From positions 2,170,001 through 2,234,000 of the forward strand of contig NC_008699.1 in NCBI RefSeq assembly GCF_000015265.1: a DNA stretch of 64,000 nt, given 5' to 3'. Each line of letters starts with the position of its first letter. Positions within the stretch are counted from its first letter, which is position 1. Below are positions 51,459 to 58,918 of this stretch, one piece after another. This DNA comes from Nocardioides sp. JS614. Its GTDB lineage: Bacteria; Actinomycetota; Actinomycetes; Propionibacteriales; Nocardioidaceae. The position numbers and the translations under genes were made by a program. The notes beneath the pieces were generated by a model. That model was not told the DNA's origin. It saw only the letters and a list, made by a program, of their open reading frames with translations, and searched no databases.

Positions 51459-52148
51459 TCAATCGCGGGCGACCCGGCGGACCGTGCGAGCAAGACCGGC
51501 GACCATGGCCAGCAGGGAGCCGGCTCCGGCCAGCAGCAGCGCCTCGGCCACTGTCGACCCGGAGCCGGTCCAGGTCGGGCCTTCGAGGTGACCGATCGCG
51601 GCGAGGGCACCGGTGGCGAGCGATGCCACCGTGAGACCGGCAACCGCGGCCACCACGATCCGGCGACGTGCCGACGGGTCGTCGGGGGACTGATGCTGAC
51701 CGACCACCCAGGGCCACGCGGCAGCGACCAGCAGAGGGGCCAGGTGCCACGTGGTGGACGGTTGCCACCCGGCCAGGACCAGCCAGGCGGCGGTGACGAC
51801 AGCGGTCCACACGGGGCCGGCGAAGCCCGCCCCCGAGGGCCCAGCGGGAGGCTCGTCAGCCGCCGACGCCTCCTGGTGGTGCTCGGGGTACTCGGTCTCC
51901 AGTGCCCGGAGGACCTGGCGCACCGAGGGGTTTACCAAGGACTGCGCCCCGACGATGACGGTGGGCACGATCTCGTCCCCACCGGTCACCTCCCTGAGGC
52001 GCGCGGCCGCTGCGGGCGAGGCCCAGATGTCATGCTCCACGGTGGCGACTCCCGCATGTCGCAGCCCCCGACGCAGGGAGCTGCAGAAGGGACAGCCGGG
52101 CCGCCAGAGCACCTCCACCGGTGGGGGCGGCGTACGGGAAGGGTCCAC
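51459..52148 (-). CDS. Glutaredoxin-like domain fused to a membrane domain
   Basis: 229 aa. Residues 10-85 form a glutaredoxin fold (VEVLWRPGCPFCSSLRRGLRHAG with Cys-Pro-Phe-Cys; EIVPTVIVGAQSLVNPS with the Val-Pro cis-proline). After a linker come about four membrane segments (VWTAVVTAAWLVLAGW, LAPLLVAAAWPWVV, IVVAAVAGLTVASLATGALAAIG, ALLLAGAGSLLAMVAGL). A membrane-tethered thiol reductase on the cytoplasmic face is inferred. The upstream gap (52149-52270) has no gene. Confidence 0.85.
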   Translation of the reverse strand: MDPSRTPPPPVEVLWRPGCPFCSSLRRGLRHAGVATVEHDIWASPAAAARLREVTGGDEIVPTVIVGAQSLVNPSVRQVLRALETEYPEHHQEASAADEPPAGPSGAGFAGPVWTAVVTAAWLVLAGWQPSTTWHLAPLLVAAAWPWVVGQHQSPDDPSARRRIVVAAVAGLTVASLATGALAAIGHLEGPTWTGSGSTVAEALLLAGAGSLLAMVAGLARTVRRVARD

Positions 52149-52270
52149 GACTTCTCCTTCTGGGCCGGGGCGAGCTCGGATCCGGGCGGTGGCCGATGGA
52201 CCGCCTGCATCCGGAACCCGGTGACCTGGCTGCGAGCTTCCCGACGGTTCGAGTGTCGGGCTGCGGTGAG

Positions 52271-52915
52271 TCAGCCGGCGAGCTCCTTGGAGGCTTGGAC
52301 CGTGTCGACGACCGCGCTGGCGAGGTAGCGGAAGTTGGTCATCGCCGCCACATAGCCGTCGCCGAGCTCGGGGTGCCGGGCCGCGGCGGTCGCATCGGCG
52401 ACGACGGTCACCTCGAAACCACGCTCGAGCAGGTCGCGCAGGTGTGATTCGACGCAGAGGTTCGCTGACATGCCCGCGAGGATCACACGTCCGATGCCGC
52501 GCTTGCGCAACTGCAGTGCGAGGTCGTTGTTCTGCGGGCCGTAGACCTTGTGCGGGCTGGTGACGACGGTGCCGTCGCCCTGGAGATACGGCTTGTACTG
52601 GTCCAGCCAGTCCGCTCCCGAACCCTCGAAGCCGTCGAGGTCGAGGGGGCCACGTCGGGCGAACATCCCGATCTCGTGCATCTTCTGCTCGAGCGTCCCG
52701 CCGAACTGCCAGGCGCCGTCGTACGGGTAGTAGTAGTGGGGCGAGACGAAGACGGGGACGCCCGCCGTCGTCGCGCTCTCCAGGAGGCGCTCGATGTTCG
52801 GGATCGTGCCGTTCTCCTGGACGCTCTGCCCCACCAACTCCCAGGCCACTCCGTGCTCGCTCAGGAAGTCGTTCTGCGGGTCCGTCAGGACCAGGGCGGT
52901 GTCACTGTTCACCAT
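52271..52915 (-). CDS. Isochorismatase-family cysteine hydrolase
   Basis: 214 aa from 52915 (AAGGAG 8 bases upstream). Triad: ALVLTDPQNDFLS (Asp), TSPHKVYG (Lys), ILAGMSANLCVESHLRDLLERGFEVTVVADAT (Cys). The SPHYYYPYDGAW insert and length suit the actinobacterial members that act on small amides. The substrate is unknown. A TGTCA-type box precedes it. Confidence 0.9.
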   Translation of the reverse strand: MVNSDTALVLTDPQNDFLSEHGVAWELVGQSVQENGTIPNIERLLESATTAGVPVFVSPHYYYPYDGAWQFGGTLEQKMHEIGMFARRGPLDLDGFEGSGADWLDQYKPYLQGDGTVVTSPHKVYGPQNNDLALQLRKRGIGRVILAGMSANLCVESHLRDLLERGFEVTVVADATAAARHPELGDGYVAAMTNFRYLASAVVDTVQASKELAG

Positions 52916-52986
52916 CAGGTGTCTCCTTGGGTCGGGGTTCCTCACTGCCGAGAGAACACGCCGGGGGTGCCGGGCGGACGACGGAC

Positions 52987-53002
52987 TGTCAGGTCGCAGA
53001 CA
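52987..53002. promoter_or_regulatory. Crp/Fnr-type box, variant copy (TGTCA-GGTCGC-AGACA)
   Basis: About 72 bp upstream of the isochorismatase-family gene. One base off the palindrome seen at 56848. The flanks match too (CTGTCA ... GACACTCTTCG in both), so common origin or shared binding is likely. Confidence 0.5.
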
Positions 53003-53027
53003 CTCTTCGACCGGCTCGGGCTACCTA

Positions 53028-53993
53028 TCAGCCGAAGCTGCTCCGGAAGACCGTGAAGGCCAGCAGGAACGTGACCCCGATGGTCAGGAACAGGCCGCCG
53101 AAGAACCACCGGGTCACCCGGGCGCTGACCTTGCCCTGGAGTCCCGTGCCGAGGATGGCTCCGAGCACGGCACCGGGCACGGCCCAGACGATCAGGTTCC
53201 AGGGGATGGCGGAGAAGCCGCCGGTGGCGGCGAGCTGCACCATGTGCGTGAGCGCCGCGCCGACCACGGTCCCGGCGACGACCACGGTCGAGGTCGCGGC
53301 GGCCACCGCGATGGGGAAGCGGGACCGACGAACCAGGCCAGGCAGGGTCGCCTCGCCGACGCCGGTGGAGATCAGCCCGGCGAAGAACGCGCCGATGCCC
53401 GAGAGCACCTGCTGGCCGCGGAGGCCGTGCGCGCAGTAGACGTACGCCGTGCCGTCGGCCGCGGTCACCTGGCGGGCCTCTCCGCGGGGGCAGGGGGGAT
53501 GGACGGAGCCGGTGGTCGGGGCGAGTGCGGCACCGGGCGCGGTGCCGCTGCCGGGCACACCGGCCAGGGTCGGCTGGGACGAGGCAGGCACGACGGCCGG
53601 TTCGGTGGCGTGCGTCTCGCGGACCAGGAGCACGGCGAGCCCCACCATGGCCACGCCGTACCCGAGCCGGAGCGCCTGCACGGGAGCGTGCGCAGAGGCC
53701 AGGGCGCCGAGCATTCCCAGCGGCAGCGTCCGCGCGATCAGGCGCCACGCGGTGGCGGAGTCGACGAGTCGCATCCGGATGTACCGGTAGAGCCCGGTGC
53801 CGAAGCCGGAGGTCTCCAGGAAGAGCGAGGTTCCGATCGCCTCGACCGTGGTGAGCCGGGGCAGGTCGAAGAGTGGGAAGCCGATCAGGAAGACCGGGAT
53901 GAGCATGGCCGCTCCGCTGATCCCGGAGAACATGGCGACGCTTGCGATGATGATGCAGACCGGCAGCATGAACCAGTAGACGGTCCAGTCCAT
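53028..53993 (-). CDS. TauE/SafE-family membrane permease
   Basis: 321 aa from 53993 (GGGAGG upstream). Eight-helix anion permease pattern in two halves: SGISGAAMLIPVFLIGFPLFDLPRLTTVEAIGTSLFLETSGF and SGIGAFFAGLISTGVGEATLPGLVRRSRFPIAVAAATSTVVVAGTVVGAALTHM. A long hydrophilic loop between them (about residues 125-190) contains CPRGEARQ and YVYCAHG, two Cys that might bind metal or form a disulfide. Sulfite or other small anion export is the family role. Confidence 0.88.
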   Translation of the reverse strand: MDWTVYWFMLPVCIIIASVAMFSGISGAAMLIPVFLIGFPLFDLPRLTTVEAIGTSLFLETSGFGTGLYRYIRMRLVDSATAWRLIARTLPLGMLGALASAHAPVQALRLGYGVAMVGLAVLLVRETHATEPAVVPASSQPTLAGVPGSGTAPGAALAPTTGSVHPPCPRGEARQVTAADGTAYVYCAHGLRGQQVLSGIGAFFAGLISTGVGEATLPGLVRRSRFPIAVAAATSTVVVAGTVVGAALTHMVQLAATGGFSAIPWNLIVWAVPGAVLGAILGTGLQGKVSARVTRWFFGGLFLTIGVTFLLAFTVFRSSFG

Positions 53994-53995
53994 GG

Positions 53996-54466
53996 TCAGG
54001 CCTCCCTGTTCCGCGGGGTCCGAGTGGCCTCGTCGAGCGCCCAGGCCGCATTGACCAGGCCGATCTGGCTGAAGGTCTGGGGGAAGTTGCCGAGGAGCTC
54101 GCCGGCGGAGGAGTCGACCCGCGGGTCGTCGGCGGGCAGGAAGCCGACGATGGGCAGGAGGAGGACAGTGGCGTCGAGGGCCCGACTGCCGAAGGACTGG
54201 GTGAGTGCCCCCAGGCCTTCGTCCCAGCCGTCGGTCTCGACCGCGGCCCGGACCCCTGCGGCCGCCGCACACGAGGCCGTACTCCGGACGGGCCCGGAAC
54301 GACATGGGGCACGGTGCCCCGCCTGGTCGTCGAGGAGGGTCGCGAACACCGACGGGCTGTCGAAGCGGGGCATGCACAGCCAGTCGACCGAGACGCCCGA
54401 GGAGACCAGCGCGGCCGAGTGTCGGTCGGAGAGCAGGGCGTACCCACCGATGGGCAGCGAGGTCAT
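53996..54466 (-). pseudogene. Internally deleted GH15 (glucoamylase/trehalase-like) gene remnant
   Basis: 156 aa, against about 600 for the family. It starts like a normal GH15 protein (PIGGYALLSDRHSAALVSSGVSVDWLCMPRFDSPSVFATLLDD). It jumps to the middle segment (GALTQSFGSRALDATVLLLPIVGFLPADDPRV) and then to the C-terminal segment (LGNFPQTFSQIGLVNAAWAL). The catalytic Glu regions are missing. Two clean in-frame deletions have left an open but surely inactive frame. Confidence 0.8.
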
Positions 54467-54612
54467 GGCGCCGCAGGGTCGGCGGAGGCCGCGAAGGCGG
54501 CTTGGTGGTCGCGCAGGTAGTCCGTGGCCGCGACCAGGTCGACGACGTTGGAGCTGGGGCCGGCCAGCGGAGTGCCGAGGGGCCCGGGGAACTCGACTCG
54601 CTCACGGTCCAT
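54463..54612 (-). CDS. Short reading frame upstream of the GH15 remnant
   Basis: 49 aa from 54612, with GGAGAGGAAG upstream, overlapping the GH15 start by 4 bp. Contains NVVDLVAATDYLRDHQAAF. I do not recognise it; it may be a fragment of a larger gene once in operon with the glycosidase. Confidence 0.35.
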   Translation of the reverse strand: MDRERVEFPGPLGTPLAGPSSNVVDLVAATDYLRDHQAAFAASADPAAP

Positions 54613-54805
54613 GGTTCTTCCTCTCCTCCCGCGAAGAGCTTCAGGGCTGACTCGGAAACCCCGGCCGGTGGTCGGTTGCTTCCCGGACCCGCGCAACCGC
54701 TGGAATGCGCCGACGCTCCGATCGCGTTCGGGGGGTTGAGGGCAGATCTCGCTCTCGCGCGTCCGCAAGTGGGCGCGCACCCACACCTAGGTCGGGAGGC
54801 ATTCC

Positions 54806-55213
54806 ATGGACGTCATCTTCCTGGTGGGAAGGATCCTGTTCGGCGCGCTCTTCTTGATGTCGGCGATGGGCCACCTCACCCAGACGCAGGCGATGGCCCA
54901 GTACGCGAGTTCCCGTGGCCTGCCCGTGGCGGCACCGGCCACCATGCTGAGCGGTGTGCTGATCGGGGTCGGGGGTCTCTCCGTGGTCCTGGGGGTGTGG
55001 GGCGACCTCGGCGCGATCCTGCTCGCTCTCTTCCTGGTGCCGACTGCGTTCCTGATGCATGCGTTCTGGAAGGAGACCGAGCCGACGTCCAAGCAGATGG
55101 AGATGGTCCAGTTCAACAAGGACCTGGCGCTGGCCGGTGGCGCGCTCGCGCTCCTCTGGGTCTTCTCCGCGGACGTGGGGCTGACCCTCACCGGTCCTCT
55201 GCTCGGGTTCTGA
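54806..55213 (+). CDS. DoxX-family membrane protein
   Basis: 135 aa, GGGAGG upstream. Four membrane segments. FLVGRILFGALFLMSAMGHLTQ, YASSRGLPVAAPATMLSGVLIGVGGLSVVLGVWGDLGAILLALFLVPTAFLMHAFW and NKDLALAGGALALLW match the DoxX pattern. DoxX proteins partner with redox enzymes such as SodA in mycobacteria. The 192 bp before it and the 189 bp after it hold no gene I can support. Confidence 0.9.
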   Translation: MDVIFLVGRILFGALFLMSAMGHLTQTQAMAQYASSRGLPVAAPATMLSGVLIGVGGLSVVLGVWGDLGAILLALFLVPTAFLMHAFWKETEPTSKQMEMVQFNKDLALAGGALALLWVFSADVGLTLTGPLLGF

Positions 55214-55402
55214 CCGGGCGGTGGATGCGTGTCCGACGGGATCCGGGATCGTGGACCCGGTGGAGCTCCTCGCGCCGGGATACACGGTCCGGCTGACGAC
55301 CGCCAGCCATCCGCTCAGCGCTGGCGGCCGGGCCCCGCGCTGAGGCGTCGGCCCTGATCAGCACCCGCTGCTCGCGGCGAAGGCGCATGCGCGGTCCAGG
55401 TC

Positions 55403-56137
55403 CTACCTGTTCGTCCGCCGGCTGCCGCCGTGCCAGTCCTGCTCGACGCCCACCTCGCCCTCCTCTACACCGAGACCGCGCAGCTGGGGGAGCTCGCGAA
55501 GGCTGCGCTTGAGCTCGGCGAACCCGGGGAACCCGGCCAGTCCGACCACGTGGTCCCAGAGCCGCACGGCGTCCTCTTCGCTGGGGAGCCGGGAGATGAC
55601 CGGCCCGAAGAACGCGACCCCGGTGGGTGGCTGGAAGTGGATGATCGGCGTCCCCACGTCCTTCCCGGTGAGGGACAGGGCCTCGTCGGTCTCGGCACGG
55701 ATGTCGGCGTCGAGCGACTCGTCGTCCAGCGCCTGCACGAGGTGGTCGGGAAGCCCCACGTGTGCCAGCACCGGCGCGAGGAACGACGACGTGCCCCGGG
55801 GGTCGGGGCCCGTGTTCCCCAGGGAAGGATCGGCGGGGGCAGAGTCGAAGATGCGCGCTCCCAGCGCCGCGTAGAGCGGGCCCACCACCTCCCGGCCGTG
55901 CTCGGACCGGGCGCGATGCACGACCCGGAGCAGCCGGAGGCCGGCGGTGTGCCCGGCCTCGTACTCCGGAGGGAACCGGCTGGCGTAGTCGACGTCGGCG
56001 TTCACCAGGCGCAGCGAGATGAGCCGCCAGTCCACGGAGTAGGCCCGCTGGGACTGGACCACCCGCACCCACTTGCTGGTCAGCCAGGCGAACGGGCAGA
56101 CGGGGTCGAAGTAGAAGTTGATGTCGGCGTCGGTCAC
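55403..56137 (-). CDS. DsbA-family (mycothiol-dependent nitroreductase Rv2466c-like) protein
   Basis: 244 aa. INFYFDPVCPFAWLTSKWVRVV gives a thioredoxin-type motif Cys-Pro-Phe-Ala, so the second Cys of CxxC is absent here (Rv2466c has Cys-Pro-Trp-Cys). Helical insertion with WRLISLRLVNADVDY and the late VGTPIIHFQPPTGVAFFGPVIS (cis-Pro) fit this branch. It would work through a one-Cys mechanism with mycothiol. It lies downstream of the AhpD-like gene on the same strand. Confidence 0.85.
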   Translation of the reverse strand: MTDADINFYFDPVCPFAWLTSKWVRVVQSQRAYSVDWRLISLRLVNADVDYASRFPPEYEAGHTAGLRLLRVVHRARSEHGREVVGPLYAALGARIFDSAPADPSLGNTGPDPRGTSSFLAPVLAHVGLPDHLVQALDDESLDADIRAETDEALSLTGKDVGTPIIHFQPPTGVAFFGPVISRLPSEEDAVRLWDHVVGLAGFPGFAELKRSLRELPQLRGLGVEEGEVGVEQDWHGGSRRTNR

Positions 56138-56180
56138 GACGGCTGCCTCTCGGTTGTGTCGGCCTTGGCTTCCGGCCCTA

Positions 56181-56220
56181 CCCGTACCCAGGAGGCCGCG
56201 GCAGGCATCCCGGGTACGGG
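56181..56220. repeat. 9-bp perfect inverted repeat between two redox genes
   Basis: CCCGTACCC (56181-56189) and GGGTACGGG (56212-56220), 22 bp apart. It lies between the end of the AhpD-like gene and the start of the DsbA-like gene, both on the minus strand. A terminator stem or an operator; no T tract. Confidence 0.45.
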
Positions 56221-56231
56221 CGCGGACCGCA

Positions 56232-56774
56232 TCAGAGCGCGGGTGCCTCCGGGAGGTCGAGGTCGGTCTGGATGAAGTGGTTGAAGTAGTTCGTGAACAG
56301 GTTGATCGTCACGTGCACGGACAGTTCGCTGAGCTGCTCGTCGGTCCATCCGGCGACGATCGCGTTGTCCCACGTGGCGTCCTGGACGGCACCGACGTGG
56401 CCGGTGTACTCACGGGCCAGGGCGAGGAGGGCGTCGAGCTTCGAGTCGAACTCCGCGGCGCCTCGCCGCACCGCGATCATCTCCTCGTCGGAGAGACCGG
56501 CGGCCCTGCCGCCTCCGGTGTGGGCCGCTTGACAGTACGCGCACTCGTCGACGTTCGCGACCGCCAGTGCGATGGCCTCGCGGGTGCAGCCGTCGAACGA
56601 GCCGTAGTCGGCGATGACCCGCTGGATCGCGACGTAGGACTGGAGGACGGCCGGTGAGTGTGCCATCTCGCCGTGGATGTTCATGACCTTGCCGAACCTC
56701 GCCTGCAGTGCCTTCAGCTCGTCACGGCTGTTCTCGGGGGCACTGTCGACGGTGTGGACGGGGACGCGGGGCAT
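56232..56774 (-). CDS. Carboxymuconolactone decarboxylase/AhpD-like alkylhydroperoxidase
   Basis: 180 aa from 56774 (GGAAGG upstream). The AhpD-type motif is ALAVANVDECAYCQAAHTGGG (Cys-x2-Cys-x3-His). Then LDALLALAREYTGHVGAVQDATWDNAIVAGWTDEQLSELSVHV and NYFNHFIQTDLDLP. Peroxide or disulfide reduction is likely. Divergent from the Crp/Fnr gene across a 134-bp gap carrying that regulator's box. Confidence 0.9.
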   Translation of the reverse strand: MPRVPVHTVDSAPENSRDELKALQARFGKVMNIHGEMAHSPAVLQSYVAIQRVIADYGSFDGCTREAIALAVANVDECAYCQAAHTGGGRAAGLSDEEMIAVRRGAAEFDSKLDALLALAREYTGHVGAVQDATWDNAIVAGWTDEQLSELSVHVTINLFTNYFNHFIQTDLDLPEAPAL

Positions 56775-56847
56775 GGTGTGCCTTCCTGTGGTCGCGTGTG
56801 TGCCTGACATGACAGCAAGGTCCTCGCGCCCAGGTATCGTCCTCGAC

Positions 56848-56863
56848 TGTCATCTCAGTGACA
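56848..56863. promoter_or_regulatory. Crp/Fnr-type box, perfect palindrome (TGTCA-TCTCAG-TGACA)
   Basis: 5-bp arms with a 6-bp spacer, the geometry of Crp/Fnr sites. It is 45 bp upstream of the Crp/Fnr gene start and 73 bp upstream of the divergent AhpD-like gene. A second perfect copy lies after the regulator gene at 57609. Confidence 0.65.
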
Positions 56864-56908
56864 CTCTTCGTCCGCGTAGTGGTGGGCGGCCCCCGGAAGG
56901 AGACGCGG

Positions 56909-57601
56909 ATGCGCAGGTCCTCCGACCAGTCGGCCGCGCTTCGTGACGCGCTCTGGGTCTCGCGTTGCGTCGGGCGCGCCGGGACGACACCGTTGCGACT
57001 CGAGGACGTCGAGGAGCTGGCCCGCTTCATCCGTGTCCGGCAGTTGGCGGCGGGCGAGCCGCTGGCCCGGGTCGGCGAGGAGCCGGCGGCCGTCTGCATC
57101 GTCCGTGAGGGGTGCCTCGAGCTCGCCGTCCATGGCTCGGCGGGACGGCAGGTCATCCAGACGCTGCGGGCGGGGGACATCGACGGCGACATCCAGATGC
57201 TCCTCGGCCTGCGGATGCCGTACGAGACCCGCGCCATCGTGGACACGACCTGCCTCATGCTCGACCGCGCCGCGTTCGAGGAGTTGCTCGCCACCCATCC
57301 GCAGGTCTCCCGGCGCTGGTTGACTAGTGTCTCCCAACGACTCGCGCGATCTCACTCGCGGCTGACCAGCCTGCTGGGGGAGCCGCTGGAGATCCAGGTC
57401 GCCCAGCTCCTCCTCGAAGAACACGTCGACGGCGTGGTCAACCTGACGCAGACAACCGTGGCTGCGCTCCTCGGCGTCCGCCGGCCCTCGGTCAACCGGG
57501 TGCTCAGGCGCTTCGCCGCACGCGGCCTGGTGGAGCTCAGCTACGGAAGGGTGCACATCCTCGATACAGCGGCGCTCGGCAGGGTCACCTCCCCGGCTTA
57601 A
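56909..57601 (+). CDS. Crp/Fnr-family transcriptional regulator
   Basis: 230 aa from the ATG at 56909 (AAGGAG 6 bases upstream), preferred over a GTG at 56858 that lies inside the box. Cyclic-nucleotide-binding-like barrel (RQLAAGEPLARVGEEPAAVCIVREGCLELAV; LRAGDIDGDIQMLLGLRMPYETRAI), long dimer helix, and winged HTH (LTQTTVAALLGVRRPSVNRVLRRFAARGLVEL). A Cys pair (VSRCV, CIVREGCLEL, TTCLM) might sense redox state. It has no clear cAMP phosphate cassette. Probably autoregulated. Confidence 0.92.
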   Translation: MRRSSDQSAALRDALWVSRCVGRAGTTPLRLEDVEELARFIRVRQLAAGEPLARVGEEPAAVCIVREGCLELAVHGSAGRQVIQTLRAGDIDGDIQMLLGLRMPYETRAIVDTTCLMLDRAAFEELLATHPQVSRRWLTSVSQRLARSHSRLTSLLGEPLEIQVAQLLLEEHVDGVVNLTQTTVAALLGVRRPSVNRVLRRFAARGLVELSYGRVHILDTAALGRVTSPA

Positions 57602-57608
57602 CGCACAC

Positions 57609-57624
57609 TGTCATCGAGGTGACA
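57609..57624. promoter_or_regulatory. Crp/Fnr-type box, perfect palindrome (TGTCA-TCGAGG-TGACA)
   Basis: 75 bp upstream of the patatin start and 7 bp after the Crp/Fnr stop. Same arms, spacer length and flanks (ACTGTCATC ... GTGACACTC) as the box at 56848. Confidence 0.65.
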
Positions 57625-57698
57625 CTCCGTCATGGGTCCGTGCTCGTCCCGGACTTCTCCAGGCAAGCCCGGAGCCCACCCGGGGGAGGAGTTGCGCC

Positions 57699-58643
57699 AT
57701 GACCACTGCGTTCGTGCTCTCCGGCGGCGCCAACCTCGGCGCTGCCCAGGTTGGCATGCTGGCCGCGCTGGACGAGGCCGGTGTGATCGCCGACCTGGTG
57801 GTCGGCAGCTCGGTCGGTGCGGTGAACGGGGCCTGGGTGGCCGGCCACGGGGACCTCGCGGCACTGGGCGACGTCTGGCGCTCGCTCCGGCGCGCCGATG
57901 TCTTCCCGGCCCGGCCGCTCGACGGCCTGCTCGGATTCGTCGGGATGAGCGATCATCTGGTCAGCGACCGTGGTCTGCGGCGCCTCCTGCGTGCCCATCT
58001 GCGGTTCGACCGGCTGGAGGACGCCGCCGTGCCGCTGCACGTGGTCGCCACCGACATCAGGAGCGGGGAGGACGTGCTGCTCTCGACCGGTGACGCCGTC
58101 GACGCCATCCTGGCCAGCGCGGCCATCCCGGGGGTGCTCCCGCCCGTGGCGGTCGACGGGCGCACTCTGGTCGACGGCGGCGTGGTCAACAACGCCCCGA
58201 TCTCCCATGCTCTCGATCTGGGTGCCGGGACGATCTGGGTGCTCGCGACCGGATACTCGTGCGCGCTCGAGCACCCACCGGGCAGTGCCCTGGCTGTCGC
58301 CCTGCAGGCGGCCAGCCTGATGATCCACCAGAGGCTGCTGCGCGACGTGGAGCGGTACGCCGGCGCGATCGACCTGCGCGTGGTTCCGCCGTTGTGCCCC
58401 ATCTCGGTGGGACCCACGGACTTCAGCCAGGCCGACGACCTGATCAGGCGGGCACACGAACATGCCCGGGCCTGGCTCGAGCACGGGGAGCGCGGCACGT
58501 GGGTGAGCGCGCACACGGACCACCAGCCCGAGGAGCGCTTCTCTCCGGGACAGCCCATGACCCGGAGAGCTGACGCGCCACGCCTCGACAATCACCTCTC
58601 CGCGGACGAACCGGTTTCGGCGATGCGGCCGTCGGGCGCCTGA
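57699..58643 (+). CDS. Patatin-like phospholipase
   Basis: 314 aa, GGGGGAGGAG upstream. Oxyanion loop SGGANLGAAQVG, nucleophile VVGSSVGAVNGAWVAG, catalytic Asp in LVDGGVVNNAPISHAL. Ser-Asp dyad lipid acyl hydrolase, probably intracellular (no signal peptide). The C-terminal 60 residues are variable and polar. The preceding Crp/Fnr-type box suggests stress control. Confidence 0.92.
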   Translation: MTTAFVLSGGANLGAAQVGMLAALDEAGVIADLVVGSSVGAVNGAWVAGHGDLAALGDVWRSLRRADVFPARPLDGLLGFVGMSDHLVSDRGLRRLLRAHLRFDRLEDAAVPLHVVATDIRSGEDVLLSTGDAVDAILASAAIPGVLPPVAVDGRTLVDGGVVNNAPISHALDLGAGTIWVLATGYSCALEHPPGSALAVALQAASLMIHQRLLRDVERYAGAIDLRVVPPLCPISVGPTDFSQADDLIRRAHEHARAWLEHGERGTWVSAHTDHQPEERFSPGQPMTRRADAPRLDNHLSADEPVSAMRPSGA

Positions 58644-58890
58644 CCGCCATCTCGAAGTGTCTGTTGTCGGAGTACGACCATCGCCGACCCGTCGGCGACC
58701 GCGCTCACAGAAGGCGCCAGCGTCACTCCGTAGTCTCGTGTCGCCCCCTTGGGTGGGTCGTCCGCGACAGCCGCCCTGTCCGACAGAGTTCCGAACGCCC
58801 TGCGCACCAGCTCGGGCGACGTCGATGACCGCCGCCTACCCGACGGTCGGGTCGGTCCTCGGCGCGATGCTGTTGACGGCCGGCGCGCTT
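58644..58890. other. Intergenic region without a supported gene
   Basis: 247 bp between the patatin gene and the convergent DUF3179 gene. The minus-strand frame that would continue DUF3179 past its stop reads through here, but I see no conserved motif. It may be decayed sequence. Confidence 0.5.
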
Positions 58891-58918
58891 CGGTGATCAG
58901 GGCCCGGTGATCAGGGCC
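58891..58918. repeat. 14-bp perfect tandem duplication at the DUF3179 3' end
   Basis: CGGTGATCAGGGCC at 58891-58904 and again at 58905-58918. On the coding (minus) strand the duplication creates the present stop (ALITGP then TGA); with one copy the frame would run on. Typical of replication slippage. Confidence 0.8.

Noticed and set aside
54205..55296. 363-codon plus-strand frame covering the DoxX gene
   Set aside because: Out of frame with DoxX and antisense to the GH15 remnant; no signal or motifs.
56858..56908. GTG at 56858 as the Crp/Fnr start
   Set aside because: It lies inside the palindromic box and lacks a ribosome site; the ATG at 56909 has AAGGAG at good spacing.
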